DNA from: Ilex aquifolium
Taxonomy: Eukaryota; Streptophyta; Magnoliopsida; Aquifoliales; Aquifoliaceae
Assembly: GCA_951799425.1 (NCBI GenBank)
Contig: OX637394.1
Span: forward strand, 12,890,501-12,954,500
Length of the DNA stretch: 64,000 nucleotides
Direction: 5' to 3'
Of the stretch, positions 46,655 to 59,114 are shown in pieces (within the stretch, counting starts at the first letter, position 1; every line of letters starts with the position of its first letter). The translations under genes and the position numbers were made by a program. The notes under the pieces are model-generated. The model was given only the letters and a program-made list of their open reading frames with translations. It was not told where the DNA came from and did not search any database.

Positions 46655-47669
46655 GCCTCACATGCCATAGGAGGCAGAAACTTTTTATCATATAAATTCA
46701 CACTAAAGGAGCACCACTGCAGTGCATGCAGTTTTTGTTATTGCGAAATGTATAGTTATACTTATTACAAACAAACAAGTGTAAGTACCCATGAGAGATA
46801 AAAGGGGTTGAGAGAGAGGAGTCGTTGACATATTTGACTGACCTACAACCAATGATCAAAATTTTGTTTCGATGCATCGTTTCGGTCGCCCCGGAAACGG
46901 AAATATTTCAATGTATTTCGAAAATGTTTCGACCCGTTTCGGAAACAAAATGAAAAAAATAAAAAATTTAACACTTATTTTTTAAAAATATTGGTTGAAA
47001 TACACCAAAATATCTTAAAAATACCCTGAAACATTCCGAAATGATTGTGCAAATGCATTGAAATATAACAACATTTCAAAATATTATGGAACACCTCGAA
47101 ATATTAGAATTTCGATTCTATCACTGATTCGTTTCGGTCCCCTTGGAAACGGAAACGTTTCGAACGTTTCGACCATTTCGAAACGATATTTTGATTTTTG
47201 CCTACAACATATTTGGCATCGTGAAGTTCATCTGCCTCACATGCCATAGGAGGCATAAACTTTTTATCATATAAATTCACACTAAAGGAGCACCACTGCA
47301 GTGCATGCAGTTTTTATTATTGCGAAATGTATTGTTATTACAAACAAACAAGTGTAAGTACCCATGAGAGATAAAAGGGGTTGAGAGAGAGGAGTCGTTG
47401 ACATATTTGACAGGCCTACAACATATTTGGCATCGTGAAGTTCATCTGCCTCACATGCCATAGGAGGTAGAAACTTTTTATCATATAAATTCACACTAAA
47501 GGAGCACCACTACGGTGCATGCAGTTTTTGTTATTGCAAAATGTATAATTATTACAAACAAACAAGTGTTAGTACCCATGAGAGATAGAAGGGGTTGAGA
47601 GAGAGGAGAGAGGAGTCGTTGACATATTTGACACACCTACAACATATTTGGCACCGTGAAGTTCATCTG
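46655..47669. repeat. ~217-bp tandem repeat, three copies
   Basis: Copies at 46655-47233 (enlarged by an inserted MITE), 47234-47447 and 47448-47669. The unit starts GCCTCACATGCCATAGGAGG and runs through GGAGCACCAC, AAACAAACAAGTGT, GTACCCATGAGAGATA, GAGAGGAGTCGTTGACATAT and CCTACAACATATTTGGCA. Copies are about 95 percent alike. Not coding. It begins about 60 bp after the pseudogene's stop codon. Confidence 0.92.
46850..47200. mobile_element. MITE inside the tandem repeat, 351 bp
   Basis: Ends CAATGATCAAAATTTTG and the inverse of CAAAAATCAAAATATCG form an imperfect terminal repeat. The perfect 8-bp duplication CCTACAAC flanks it (46842-46849 and 47201-47208). The interior is full of GTTTCG/CGAAAC words. 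8-bp duplication suggests hAT. The other two repeat copies lack it and show the empty site. Confidence 0.85.
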
Positions 47670-49294
47670 CCTTTAATTAGTATTTATAGTGTGTTGTAAT
47701 AATTTTTGTCCAAATATAAGGTAACTAACGTGTTAACATGTCATTTGTAGCGGATTAGCAGGCAGCCCCATGCTGCATCAAAATGTTTGAACTCTTCATA
47801 TCATGAAGATTAATTTAGGTGGTAAGAACAATTACATGAGCATAAAAGAAATGAATGCAACATTAAGTCAAATATTGCAAATGTTTGCAAGCCTCGTTTT
47901 AAGGCTAGGTAACCACTTCATCACTATACATGCCAAGCATAAAAAAAAGTAAAATTTTATGTTACTAACAACCAAAAGTACTTCGGGTCCACAGAAATAA
48001 GATGGTGGCAAGACTAGCAAACCAACTAACCAATAAACAAGAAGATGAGTGCAAAGCGACAACTACAATCATATTTTGTGAAGCAAAGTGTTCCGAAAAT
48101 TTGTTACACATTTTTAGGATAGGTAACCAACATACACTTTGATCGGTTTACATGATAAAGATGAAGAAAAAGAAAAATAATTTGTTTCATCGAACAACAT
48201 CATTTATATAGTTGTGACAAGATTTAGGTCCACCATACTGGCAGTAGGCATTTGGGTGACTAGATTTGGGTGTTTAAACACAGATGCTTATAGTTTTCAT
48301 GCAAGATCAAGCTATCTTTATTGAGAGATAGGGAAGTACCTAATAAGATACCCAACCCCACATAGGTATTTGGAGTCTAAACACATAAAGATAAAGTGTA
48401 TGGTATTACCATTCATATTATATTAAATCCTCCTCAGTTACTTCTCCTTTCGACGTAAGATCAATCTAAACGTGATCTCTCCTCATGAGTGCACCACATC
48501 GGGTTTCAACTCCTCCTTGATTGTGATCCACCATTCTCTATAAGCATAGCATTGAAGTTTGCTCTTCAAAAACACCAATTAATTGTCCACCCTTCAACAA
48601 GTCAGTGTGTTTCCCTCCATTAGCATCTTGCTATGCTCCATTGAGGGTCAAAATTCTATATTTCTCACATCTCAAATAAAGTCCTCCACTATACATTCTA
48701 GTACATGAATAAGGTCAAATCTAAATTTAGGGCTTCTAAAATGGAGTCCTACACTGTATCTACATCGCAGATTAAATATCCTCCGATTCCAACTATATCT
48801 ATTCGCAAATTAATTGTCAAAATTTTGGGTTGTAACAGTAAGAGAGAGAATGATGGCTTGGTCTCTGAAACTAAGGACAACTGTATCTAGAACAGGCCAT
48901 CAATAACAAGGATCCAAATAGTTTTCAAACCCTACTGTTATCTCTCGTACTCTATATCACTAATATTTCCAGATCTAAAAGAAAAAAACAATCAAAATCG
49001 AAGACACTCTTCATAAATAAGAGTCAAATTATCAGAAATTTTCTACTACGTTTATCAATAAACAGATTCAACAAACAAAGAAAGCACGAAGAAAAATCAG
49101 TGTTGGACCAACCTTCGTACTCGAATGTCGCATTCGCAAGGGAAAAATTTGCAGTCACAACTCTTGGATTGATCATCCAGAATTGCCAATGAAGATGAAA
49201 CTTGGACCGGTTGAAGTTTAAATTGAGATCGACAGCCTGGGAGTTTCTGAATCGAATATGAATTTCGGAATCAAAAGAATCTAGAAAAAGCATA
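47670..49294. other. Intergenic DNA, no gene recognised
   Basis: Short frames on both strands (for example 49293-49024 minus) have no conserved pattern I recognise. No element ends seen. Confidence 0.4.
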
Positions 49295-50538
49295 TCTATA
49301 CTAATTTAAAAAAGTGACCATTTGAAAAACATTTTTTTTTTCATTTTTATCCTCCAAAATCACAATTATCTCATTTTGATCGCTCAAATATTAAAGCCAA
49401 AATAAACCTAAGCCTCCTCATGTTCCAAAAAAAATAAAAAACTTATACCTCCCAATCTTTTCTCTCTCCAGTGTCATTTCATCTTCATATTCCCCACTCC
49501 AAATAAACATCTTTCTCTCTCTTCTTTACCTTTTCCAGAAACTCTCGATGTTCCCCTCCTTCTTTCTGTCTTTCTCTGCTGCTCTCAGTATGCGTTACTC
49601 CACGCATTCAATTCTCTCTACATCTCAACATTTGGCGCATCTCTATTTTTTGTGGTATTGTTCTTCCACTGATATCTATTAGCATCTCAACGTTTGGTGC
49701 ATCTCTACTTTTTGTGGTATTGTTTTTCCACTAATATTTATTATAATTTTTTTTTGCGAATTCATCCCAGATTTTATGATACCAACAAAATTGAACTTTC
49801 ACGGAGAAAATAGGCACAAACACATCATGTGTATTAGCATTCAGAAGAATAATTAGAATTTGGTTACTGTTAAAAAGTCTAATAAATTGTTTGTTTAGAG
49901 TAATAACAATAAAAGAATTGTGTTATAATTATCAAGAATATGAATTACAACCAAACATTTTAGCGGAGATGTTTGTTGGATATTTTAATTAGCTTTGGTT
50001 GACTTTCATTAGTATGGTTGTGGTACATAATTTGAAGAAGGGGACTTAAATAGTTTCTCTAAAGTTACGTATGTGTGCTTCTTTTTAATTTGAAGAAGGT
50101 GATTTCACTCTTCATCAGCCAATTTGCAGGTTGAACTATTGGTCTGGGCCCATCCAAAATTTCCAAGAATTTTAGATCTATGCATCATTGTTTATTTGTC
50201 ATACATATGAATTGTTATCCTTGATTTTTTTTAATTTGTATTGTGATAATTAATTGCTTGTATTTGGTCTGACCTCCACTATACAACTGAGTCATCAGTT
50301 TACGGATCTACGATAAAATATAGGTTTTGATATTTGTAAGATGCCTAAACAAAACTACAAATTATTATACTAATTTAAAAAAGTTCATATGCAACACACA
50401 TGAGCATTGCATTCTTAAAAATTTTAGTATTGTCATTTAACTATAATTTGACCAAGCAATATTTTATTATAAAAGTAGTAAATAAAAATTTTAATAATTC
50501 GAAATAATCCACGTGCAACGCACGTGTGTACCAACTAG
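49295..50538 (+). mobile_element. Non-autonomous Helitron of a second family, 1244 bp
   Basis: Begins TCTATACTAATTTAAAAAAG after an A and ends with the perfect hairpin CACGTGC-AAC-GCACGTG (50510-50526), 8 nt of spacer and CTAG followed by T. Ends differ from the array at 25.7 kb, so this is another family. Contains a two-copy ~65-bp repeat (ATCTCAAC(A/G)TTTGG(C/T)GCATC core, near 49622 and 49684). No RepHel gene. Confidence 0.8.
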
Positions 50539-52955
50539 TCTTAAAAAACACACATCGTAAAAGTAGTTTTTTTTGGATTCACTTGTCATATTTATCACTT
50601 TTTAGTATGAATTACACTTTCTATCCTAAAAATTTTAAAAATTTTATTTTATTCTCTCAAATATTAAAATTTTCACATTTCACCTGTATTAAAAATATTG
50701 TAACGTCACATTTCTGTTAGTTTTCTGTTATTTTTTTTGTCAGTGTCAATAAGTTGATTTTTGACAAAAAAAATAACGAAAACTAACAGAAAGACAACAT
50801 TATAATACTTTTGATACATTGAGTATACAATATGAAAAATTTAATCTTTGAGAGTGTAAAATAAAAAATTTAAAATCTTTTCAGGCCGCAAAGTGCAAAA
50901 AACACCCACTTTTATGGTGAAACTTGCAATCTTTTGTAAATTTTTTTCACTTATCAGTATGGTACCCAAAAAAATGGGTATTTTTGTTGTATATCTATGC
51001 TAGATTGTTTATCTTAATCTTTTTGTGGCTCAGATCATTTGAAGATTATTGATCTGACGGTTTTAATGCGAAATTTCCCCCCTCCCAAATGTTTTGAGGA
51101 AGACTTTCATTTCTTCCACAACTTTAAGACTCCTATCTCTCATATAACTTTTTCTCTCTATCTATATTTCAATGTTGATGCAGCTCACATATTTCTCTCA
51201 CTCAACTCTCTCTCCCTTTCACATACCTCTCTCACTCAACTCTCATATACCCCTCTCTGTCTCTCTCTCTCCCTTCCACTTTGTCTCTACCTACACCCCA
51301 TAACACACACACGCGCCGACATCGGTCACTGTCTCAATCACGATATTTTCCTCTATCTCAATCATGTTTTTTGTGCGTGTGCGTGTGCGTTAAATGTGTG
51401 TTCTGTGTCAGTGTTATGGGTTTTTCCATCTCTTTCTCTCTTTCCACCAGCCATTCACCGGAGCAACACCCCTCTACCCCACTGTCTCAACCCCCCTTCT
51501 TCATCTACCCCCAACTGCGAACAACCAATACCCACCCATCCCACTGCCTCTTTCTCTATACCATTTCTATATGTCCTCTTTTTCCCCTCTCTCACTTAGT
51601 AGCCAGTGAAGCATGGTGTTTATGCATGTGTGTGTGTGTGTGTGTGTGTGTGTTCTGGGTCTCACAACTTTATGTTTAAATGCCTACAAAATCAAATCAA
51701 AACCAACCACCAACTAACTGACATATTGTTATTATTTGAAGTTGTCTATCCTAACTCATCCAAAGAATGAGGGATAGCTAACAATGGTATGTATTTCCAC
51801 TTATACAAAAAGCATGAAAATATTTTCTATTCTCTTAATGGTTCATTGGGACAATGCTCATTTGTTATATTAGCTATTGGATTGCTTTAGGACAATTTTA
51901 TGGGTTCCTTGGTTCCAGAAATGGTCAATTTTAGTCTACGGATAGTGATGTATGAGAACATATTTTGCCTTCATTATTCTATTTAGTGTTTCCTTTATTG
52001 TGACTTTCCAAATGGCAGTCACTTAGCAAGCAAATATTGTGCATGATTTATCATTGTCCACTGTTTATTTCTTACTTTTTATCATAGAAAGTGAGATTAT
52101 TTCATATTCTATTTTTTGCAATTCATTATGTTTTTAATATTTGGTTTGTTGTTGGTATTTATGTGCGGAATGACTAAAAACCTATTAACCAAGTTTTTTG
52201 TTGATATCTTTACAGGTTACATAGTCCTCATGTGTTCCACATATGTTTTGATATGAGGTTGGGTATATGAATTGTTCTCTATTTTGCATAGACAATGTTT
52301 TTTGGTTGACTCCATGTGGTTGTGGATCGAAAAAGTCACAAAATTGTAAGTTACGATTCTATCAAATATTGACTACATCTGATTTTTGGTTCTATTCGTG
52401 GACAGATTGAATATGTAAAGTTGGTGGCCTTTGTGGTAGTGAGTTATGTTTAACCATAACATGATCGTTGTGGTTGACAATGGTTATTGAAAAAAATCTA
52501 TAAAATATGGTCAATTCATTATATTCTTATGCCTTTAAAAAAGTTGTTTTTCAAGCACATCCATATCTATCTTCATATGGGTTTTTTGAATATTTTTGCA
52601 CCTGAAAATTTTTCTATTTTGGTGAAATATATATCATTGGTTAAAGAATGTGATTTATTGTTAAAAGGTGTAACTGATGGAGTAGAATTTGCTCCCCTGA
52701 TTATCATCTATGCTTTTGGGTCAATTTGTTACAATGTCCTTTTCTTGGTGTATGAGTTTGCATGCTTTGACTGAGGTCTTTTTATTAATTGTTTTTCCCG
52801 TCCTTCCTTAGAACATGCAACACTTTCATTATTTCGAGTCACTGCTCAGTAAAGTTACTAACTCACCGCTGATTTTTGAGGGAACTATGTCTGGATTTCT
52901 GAAAATTACTGGCCACATTATTTCTAAATTTTAAAAAATAAAAAATTAGAAATAT
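50539..52955. other. Intergenic DNA with foldback element and microsatellites
   Basis: No gene. Contains the foldback at 50605-50910, a CT-rich zone at about 51130-51300 and a (GT)n at 51626-51652. The frames through the CT/CA zone are low-complexity. Confidence 0.5.
50605..50910. repeat. Foldback (long inverted repeat) element, about 305 bp
   Basis: Two arms of about 140 bp are mutual inverses with scattered mismatches. The inner end is strongest: CTGTTAGTTTTCTGTTATTT against AAATAACGAAAACTAACAG, with a loop of about 17 nt. The outer parts pair ACACTTTCTATCC with GGCCGCAAAGTGC-type sequence. MITE-like, non-coding. Confidence 0.7.
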
Positions 52956-53727
52956 AATACATACTGGAGGGGCTTTAGGTGGCTCAGTAATCCCCAGACT
53001 GACGCGTGTAAAGATGTAGCCATTATGAAGGCTAGGAGTCGCCGAGGAGTGGCGCCGAGTACACCTACTGACACTCGCATTTATGGTGATACGACAGCAC
53101 ATTTATGGCGATGTGAGTGACTTAGACGACCATTAATGAGTGCATGCACCCTCGAGACCTGAGCCTGCGAGTCATGATTACTTGGCATTAATGGCTGAGA
53201 TACCGAGTATATTACCTCGGCATACCCCGGGGCACTGTTCCCCAGAGCATTGAATGCCCGAGAGTAGGTGTCAGGTTGACCAGAGGAACTCTGATCCCTC
53301 GGGGATAGCTGTAAGTGCTCGGCGTGAAGCCGAGCACTCGTCCTATCGCCCGAGCATTAAAGACATGAAAACTTGAGTGGAGAACACTCAATGCGCATGA
53401 GTAAGAGGGCCGGATATTAAATGCTGAGATGGGACTAAAAGTCTTGGCACTCATTACCTTCTCAGATATAAATACTCCGTAAAAAAGGAGACAAAGGTAC
53501 GAAAAATCAAATACAGAAAATTCATTAAGCTTGGGCCTCCAATCTCTTACTGACTTGAGCTTCGAAGGGGATAAGCCGGTTGTACACTTGGCCCCTTTTC
53601 TGACCCTGCGGATTGTTTCAGGTTCATCATACGGGTAACCGCTATCTCAAACTGTTGCAGGAAATATCCCGTGCAATTTGGTGCCGTCTGTGGGAAAAAA
53701 CGAACTTTTCCCCGTAGTGGTTGCGTC

Positions 53728-55187
53728 ATGGTGAACACGCGATCGCAAGGTGATGGGGTAGGGGGTTTACGCGTGAGAGACGCGAACGCTGCCCGGCTCC
53801 CAGTGGTCACAGAGTCAGGCCCATTGGACCAATTAGAAGGGAGCGGACGTCCTTCACAACAAACATTCCCCGTGGACCAGGGCCTTGGGGGGCAAGGCCT
53901 TTCAGCTCGCGATATTGTGGAGATGGTGGAAAAGCGAATGGGAAAGCGCATCAAGCAACTGGAGAGGGATAACGCCAAGGTGCGGCTGCGGCTTGATGGA
54001 TTCGAGCGGTCGGGCGATACCAGTTGGCAGAGCAGTGAGCCTAGAGATCGGAGTGTTAGTCGAGGCGCCTCCGGGGGTTTAAAGCAAGAAGCCCCCGGGA
54101 GAAATGCATGCGGCCGCACTACCGAGAGGCATAATCCACGAAGTCGGGGGAGGCCAGTCCCTGAGGAAGGCTCGAAGCGGGGGCACCATGGGGCAGACTT
54201 GTCCCGATGGGACCTCCGGCGTGGAATTCCAGAAGATGCCGTGGCGGAGTCCACGGCACAAGGGCCAAGAAAGAAGAAACTCCAACGGGACCTCCGAGGA
54301 TGTTTCGATGATAGGCATCGAGCACCAGAGCCCGATGAAGACGAGGACGAGCAAGTCAGTTCTCCGTTCGTGCGGGCGATCCGGGATACAAAAATGTCGA
54401 AGAAGTTCACCGTTCCCCGATTCAAAGTCTACGACGGGAGGGCGGACCCTGAAAGTCACCTGCAACAATACAAGTAATTGATGTCCATTTATGACACCGA
54501 TCACAGAATACTATCCCGGGTCTTCCCCATGAGTTTGGGAGACACGACCATGAAATGGTATGAGAACCTACTCCCTGAGAGCATCCGGTCCTGGAAACAA
54601 CTGGTGAAACTCTTTGTGGCTCTATTCATCACTAGCAGTAAAAGGCCGAAAGATATCGGTGCATTGCTTACGCTCAAAAGGAAGGGCGGGGACTCCCTCT
54701 GGCAGTACGCAATTCGGTACTGGAAGGAGGTGAACGAGGTCGAGTCGTGCTCGGAGGGGATGGCCACGACTTCGTTCCAACTAGGGTTGTCCCGAGACAC
54801 CGACCTCTACAGGTCCCTCACCAAGAAAGCCCCAGGAGACATGAAGGACCTGATGGCTCGGATAAACAAATACGCCAGGCTGGAGGAGGAATCCATTGGC
54901 CCCGAGAGCAGGGCTCCGATCCCAAGGAAGAGGGAAAAGGAGCCACCTGCTAAAAGGGGGGCACCTATCCCGCCTCCGAATCGTTTATCCTTTCAGGGGG
55001 TGAAAACAACCTTCAAGGAGCCTATCTATAAGATGTTGAACAAGATAAAAGACAAGTCATTCTTCAAGTGGCCCCCCAGGATGCAAGGGGACCCATCGAC
55101 GAGAGACTCAACGTCCCGTTGTTCTTATCATAAAGATGTGGGGCACATGACTGAGGACTGCAGGGTTTATAAGTCCTTCCTCGAGTA
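53728..55187 (+). pseudogene. gag region of the second Gypsy element
   Basis: Starts MVNTRSQGDGVGGLRVRD. Contains a coiled-coil-like stretch (DIVEMVEKRMGKRIKQLERD), the gag core (FKVYDGRADPESHLQQYK; MKWYENLLPESIRSWKQLVK) and a zinc-knuckle-like CSYHKDVGHMTEDC. Typical of the Tat lineage. Fossil. Confidence 0.88.
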
Positions 55188-55494
55188 GCTAGTCCGAGAA
55201 CGGCATCTGGGGGAGTTCATTGATAGGAGACCTATCGGGGTCCTAGCTAGGCCTGTCAAAATCTAACACGACACGATTAACCGACACGATTAACCGCAGA
55301 TTAAACGAGTTTAATAAACGGGTCATGTTCGGGTGAGACATGTTAACCCGTTTACAACCCGTTTAAATAAAAATAATAAATTAATAATTTTTTAAAAATA
55401 AATAACCAATTTTTTTTTTTAATAACAGCCACATAGAAAACATATAAAGCTATTTTTTCTTAACCCTAACCTAATTTTGCAGATTCTTGAACAG

Positions 55495-55830
55495 TTGAAC
55501 GGCTGAAGCTTTGTTCAGCTGTTGCGTCTCCAGGCCCTCCAGTCCGGTCCACTCTTTTGCTCCTCTCTCTTTCTCTCTCTCTTTCTCTCTCTCTCTCAGC
55601 GAGTTGCGATTTGAGTTGATTAGTTTGTTGCGATCTGAGTTGTTTAGTTGTTGCGATCTGAGTTGCGAGCTGCGAGTTGCGATCTGAGTTAGATCTGTAA
55701 ATCTTCGAGCAGATCTGTGTTAGATCTGAGTTGATTAGTTTAGTTGATCTTCGAGCAAATCTTCGAGCCAAGACTTCGAACAGATCTGTGTTAGATTTGT
55801 AAATCTTCGAGCCAAGACTGCGAGCAGGTA
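55495..55830 (+). repeat. Short repeats in the hAT leader
   Basis: The word GCGATCTGAGTT recurs about five times, AGATCTGTGTTAGATCTGAG-type words three times and AATCTTCGAGC four times. They follow a CT microsatellite (55560-55600). It lies between the left terminus and the transposase start, probably the transcript leader. Confidence 0.8.
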
Positions 55831-56852
55831 AATCTTCGACAACTTAGGCTTAGTCATGATTTGATTAGTTGATTTTGTGAATTTAAATCTTTTTATTTAG
55901 TGATCTGAGTTGATTAGTTTTATGTAAATTCAAGTAGAACTAGGCTTGTTGTGCCCCAAGCATGATAAAAAGTGAATATCAGAAAAAGTCACTCAATAGA
56001 GACTTAATTCGAATACTATCAAAGAATGCCAATCACGTACACCCCATCTTTTAGTCTGTTTTCAGTTTGTTGGTGAGCTATGGAATCAAAAGACTTTTGA
56101 ACCAGTTGAAGATCCAGTTTTAAACATTATATCTGTATCAGGGAGGCCAATACTGAAAAGTGAAAACAGATGTGAGATGTTCAGTATGATGGCATAAGAA
56201 AATAAAAATTGGTGGACAAAAAATTGTCGCCTGCACAATCTTTTTCAGGCTCCCAACACAGCTAAAAGTAAATAGTGAGAACAACACCATTCTCAAGTTT
56301 AGGACACGTGAATCCATAACTATAGTCCTGAACACCAACTCCTATAGTCCATTTAGACTCAGATAATGAACCAAATTACCACTATGATAAGTTGACTCTT
56401 TTCCTATAGTCCATTTGACTCTTTTCCTGTAACTCCTTTGTGTTTGAGGACTTAAGAATCTTCTCTTTATCATACTACTTTACTATATTATTGATAACAT
56501 TCTGACTCTTATTGGAAAAAGAACAAATTGTCCCCACTAAATTCATCAACTCAAATACAAGAGATTTTGACAGCCACTTGCACACATAAAACCAATACTA
56601 CAATAATGTGTATCTAAAGACAAGTTAATACAGGAAACTAAACATGCTGAATGGAAAGAAATATCAAGATGTTTGAATTCCTTGGAATTATCATTTGCAT
56701 AGTTTCTGGGTCTTTTAGTTATTTATTTAATCAAGCTTACATTGTTTATTAGGATATATTAACATCATATTTACTGTTTATTTTTTCTTATGTATCAGTT
56801 GTGTGTGTTGGGGGGTGATATCAGTTTAATTCTATTTTTTTGTTTTAAACAG

Positions 56853-59114
56853 ATGGATTCTTCCGATTGCAATATTATAATTTCTGATGAAGAAGATCAG
56901 GTCGGGCATGAATCCAATGTAGCTGCAGCTCCAACAACACAGACATCAATTGGTACAATTACAGAAAAAGGTAAATCTAATCGTAAGCGACAAAAGACTT
57001 CAATAGTATGGAAATACTTTACAGAATTAAATCAAAAATATCCAGACGGCAAAAAGCGTATTGCATGTAATATTTGTGGTATCAAATATATATGTGAGTC
57101 TAGTCATGGAACTGGTAACATGCATACTCACATGGAAAAATGTGTGAAAAAAGATCATGGGGATATTGGACAATTACTTCTAAGTCAAGGTCAAGGATCT
57201 ATGCTAATGCGATCCACAAAATTTGATCCTGAATAGTTTCGTGAGTTAGCGGTTGAGGCAATACTTAAGCATGATTTACCATTTCGATTTGTCCAATATG
57301 ATGGTATTAGAGCAATGTTCAAGTATGCTTATGAAAATATCAAGATGCCTTCTAGGAATACTGCAAAATCAGATATGTTAAAAATGTATAACAGAGAGAA
57401 GGATAAATTTAAAATTGTGTTGAGTTCCCTTCCTGGAAGAATTTGTTTGACATCTGATTTGTGGACTTCTATATCGACTGATGGATATGTTTCTCTCACA
57501 GCCCATTATGTTGATCTAGATTGGAAGTTGCAAAATTTTTTTTTAAACTTTTGTCTCATGCCTCCTCCCCACACTGGTATTGCCTTATCTGAGAAAATTT
57601 ATACATTTTTGACTGATTGGGGAATTGAAAGGAAATTATTTTCATTGACTTTGGATAATACTTCTAGTAATGATTGTTTTGTTGAGTTGTTAAAGAGTCA
57701 ACTTAACCTTAAAAATGCTCTCTTAAGGGATGGTGAGTTCTTCCATGTTCGGTGTTGTACACATATTCTTAATTTGATAGTTCAAGATGGACTTAAAGAA
57801 ATTGATGAATCAGTGATAAAAATTCGAGAAAGCATCAAATATGTTAAAGGTTCATCGGAAAGAAAAAAGAGGTTCATGGATTGTGTTGCTCAAGTTTCAT
57901 TAGAGAGTAAAAAAGGTTTGTGAGGAGATGTTCCAACTAGGTGGAACTCAACTTATTTTATGCTTGATAGTGCACTTTTTTATCGTCGTGCATTTATTCA
58001 TTTACAGTTGAGTGATTCTAATTATAGACATTGTCCTTCCCAAGAAGAATGGAGCAAAGTAGAGAAGATTTCTAATTTGTTGAGGGTGTTTCATAAAGTT
58101 ACTTGCTTATTCTCTGGTACAACATATCCCACAGCTAATTTGTACTTCCCCCAAGTGTTCCTAATTCAACATACTTTGAAGGAGGCATTGACAGACAATG
58201 ATAGTTTTATGAGGATAATGGGAAGTCATATGTATGCCAAGTTTGACAAGTATTGGTCAAAGTATAGTGTGATTCTTTCAATTGCTATCATCTTAGATCC
58301 TCGGTACAAAATTCAGTTTGTAGATTGGGCTTATTCAAAACTTTATGGTGGTGATTCCTATGAGTTCAAGTGTGTTCAGGATACTTTATTTGAGCTCTTT
58401 GAATTGTACTCTGTCAACTTGTCACATGTTGTTCCAAGTACTTCAAGTAGTGAGAAACAAGTTAGCGAGACTCATGGTCTTGATGATTCCGAAAGCCTTT
58501 TTCAGGTAAAATATAATTTATTTTGTTTGATTTGAATGTGATCTAGGTAGTTTATTGTATATTAATAATGATTTTGTATAAAATGTAGGATTTTGAAAAA
58601 CGTGAAGAAGAAAATGCTCCTGTTTCTCGAGTGACTGAGTTGCAGTTGCATTTTAATGAAAAAAGACTTGATCGAAAGAAGGACTTGGATATTTTAATCT
58701 TTTGGAAAGGAGAGCAGTTTCGACATCCTATATTGTCTCGGTTGGCTTGTGATGTGATGACAATTCCTATTTCTACAGTTGCATCTGAATCTGCATTTAG
58801 TACTAGTGGTAGAGTTTTGAATAAGTATCGAAGTTCACTTTTGCCAGAAACTGTCCAAGCTTTGATTTGTACTAGAGATTGGATTCATGGGAAGAGCAGT
58901 AAGTTTGATTCCATTTTACTAGTATTATTTTTCTCATTATACTAATTTATGTGATCATTGATTCATTTATGTTTTGTTGTGCTTAGTTGTAGATGATTCT
59001 AGTGATGATTCAGAAGGGGAAATAGATGATGATGTTTTCAATCAAAATATGAAGTCTAATAAAGCTATATCCGCTCAATGTTCTAATTCTATATCTATCA
59101 TTGATCATGACTAA
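56853..59114 (+). pseudogene. hAT transposase, zinc-finger BED and RICESLEEPER type
   Basis: Cuts and reinserts the element in the nucleus. Exons 56853-58505, 58589-58898 and 58987-59114 total 697 codons, the family's usual size, and a leader intron probably ends at 56852 (AAACAG before ATG). BED finger: CNICGIKYICESSHGTGNMH and MEKC (about residues 70-105). Catalytic-fold blocks include LTSDLWTSISTDGYVSLTAH, LTLDNTSSND and FHVRCCTHILNLIVQDGL, then DVPTRWNSTYFML. The C-terminal dimerisation domain is HPILSRLACDVMTIPISTVA and SESAFSTSGRVLNKYRSSL. Two in-frame stops, TAG at 57234 and TGA at 57921, break the long exon; both fit C-to-T change. Otherwise no frameshift is seen, so it is recently dead or read through. 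Confidence 0.9.

Noticed and set aside
48220-48700. Possible Copia-type fragment on the minus strand
   Set aside because: The wording looked LTR-like, but I could find no primer site, TG/CA ends or coding motif to support it.
49024-49293. An 89-codon minus-strand frame
   Set aside because: No recognisable motif or gene context; length is within chance for this composition.
51039-51679. A 186-codon plus-strand frame and its overlapping neighbours
   Set aside because: Composed of CT/CA microsatellite translation (Ser, Leu, His, Thr); no domain or codon signal.
53547-54425. A 292-codon open frame on the minus strand
   Set aside because: It is the shadow of the GC-rich gag region on the plus strand, whose translation has recognisable gag motifs.
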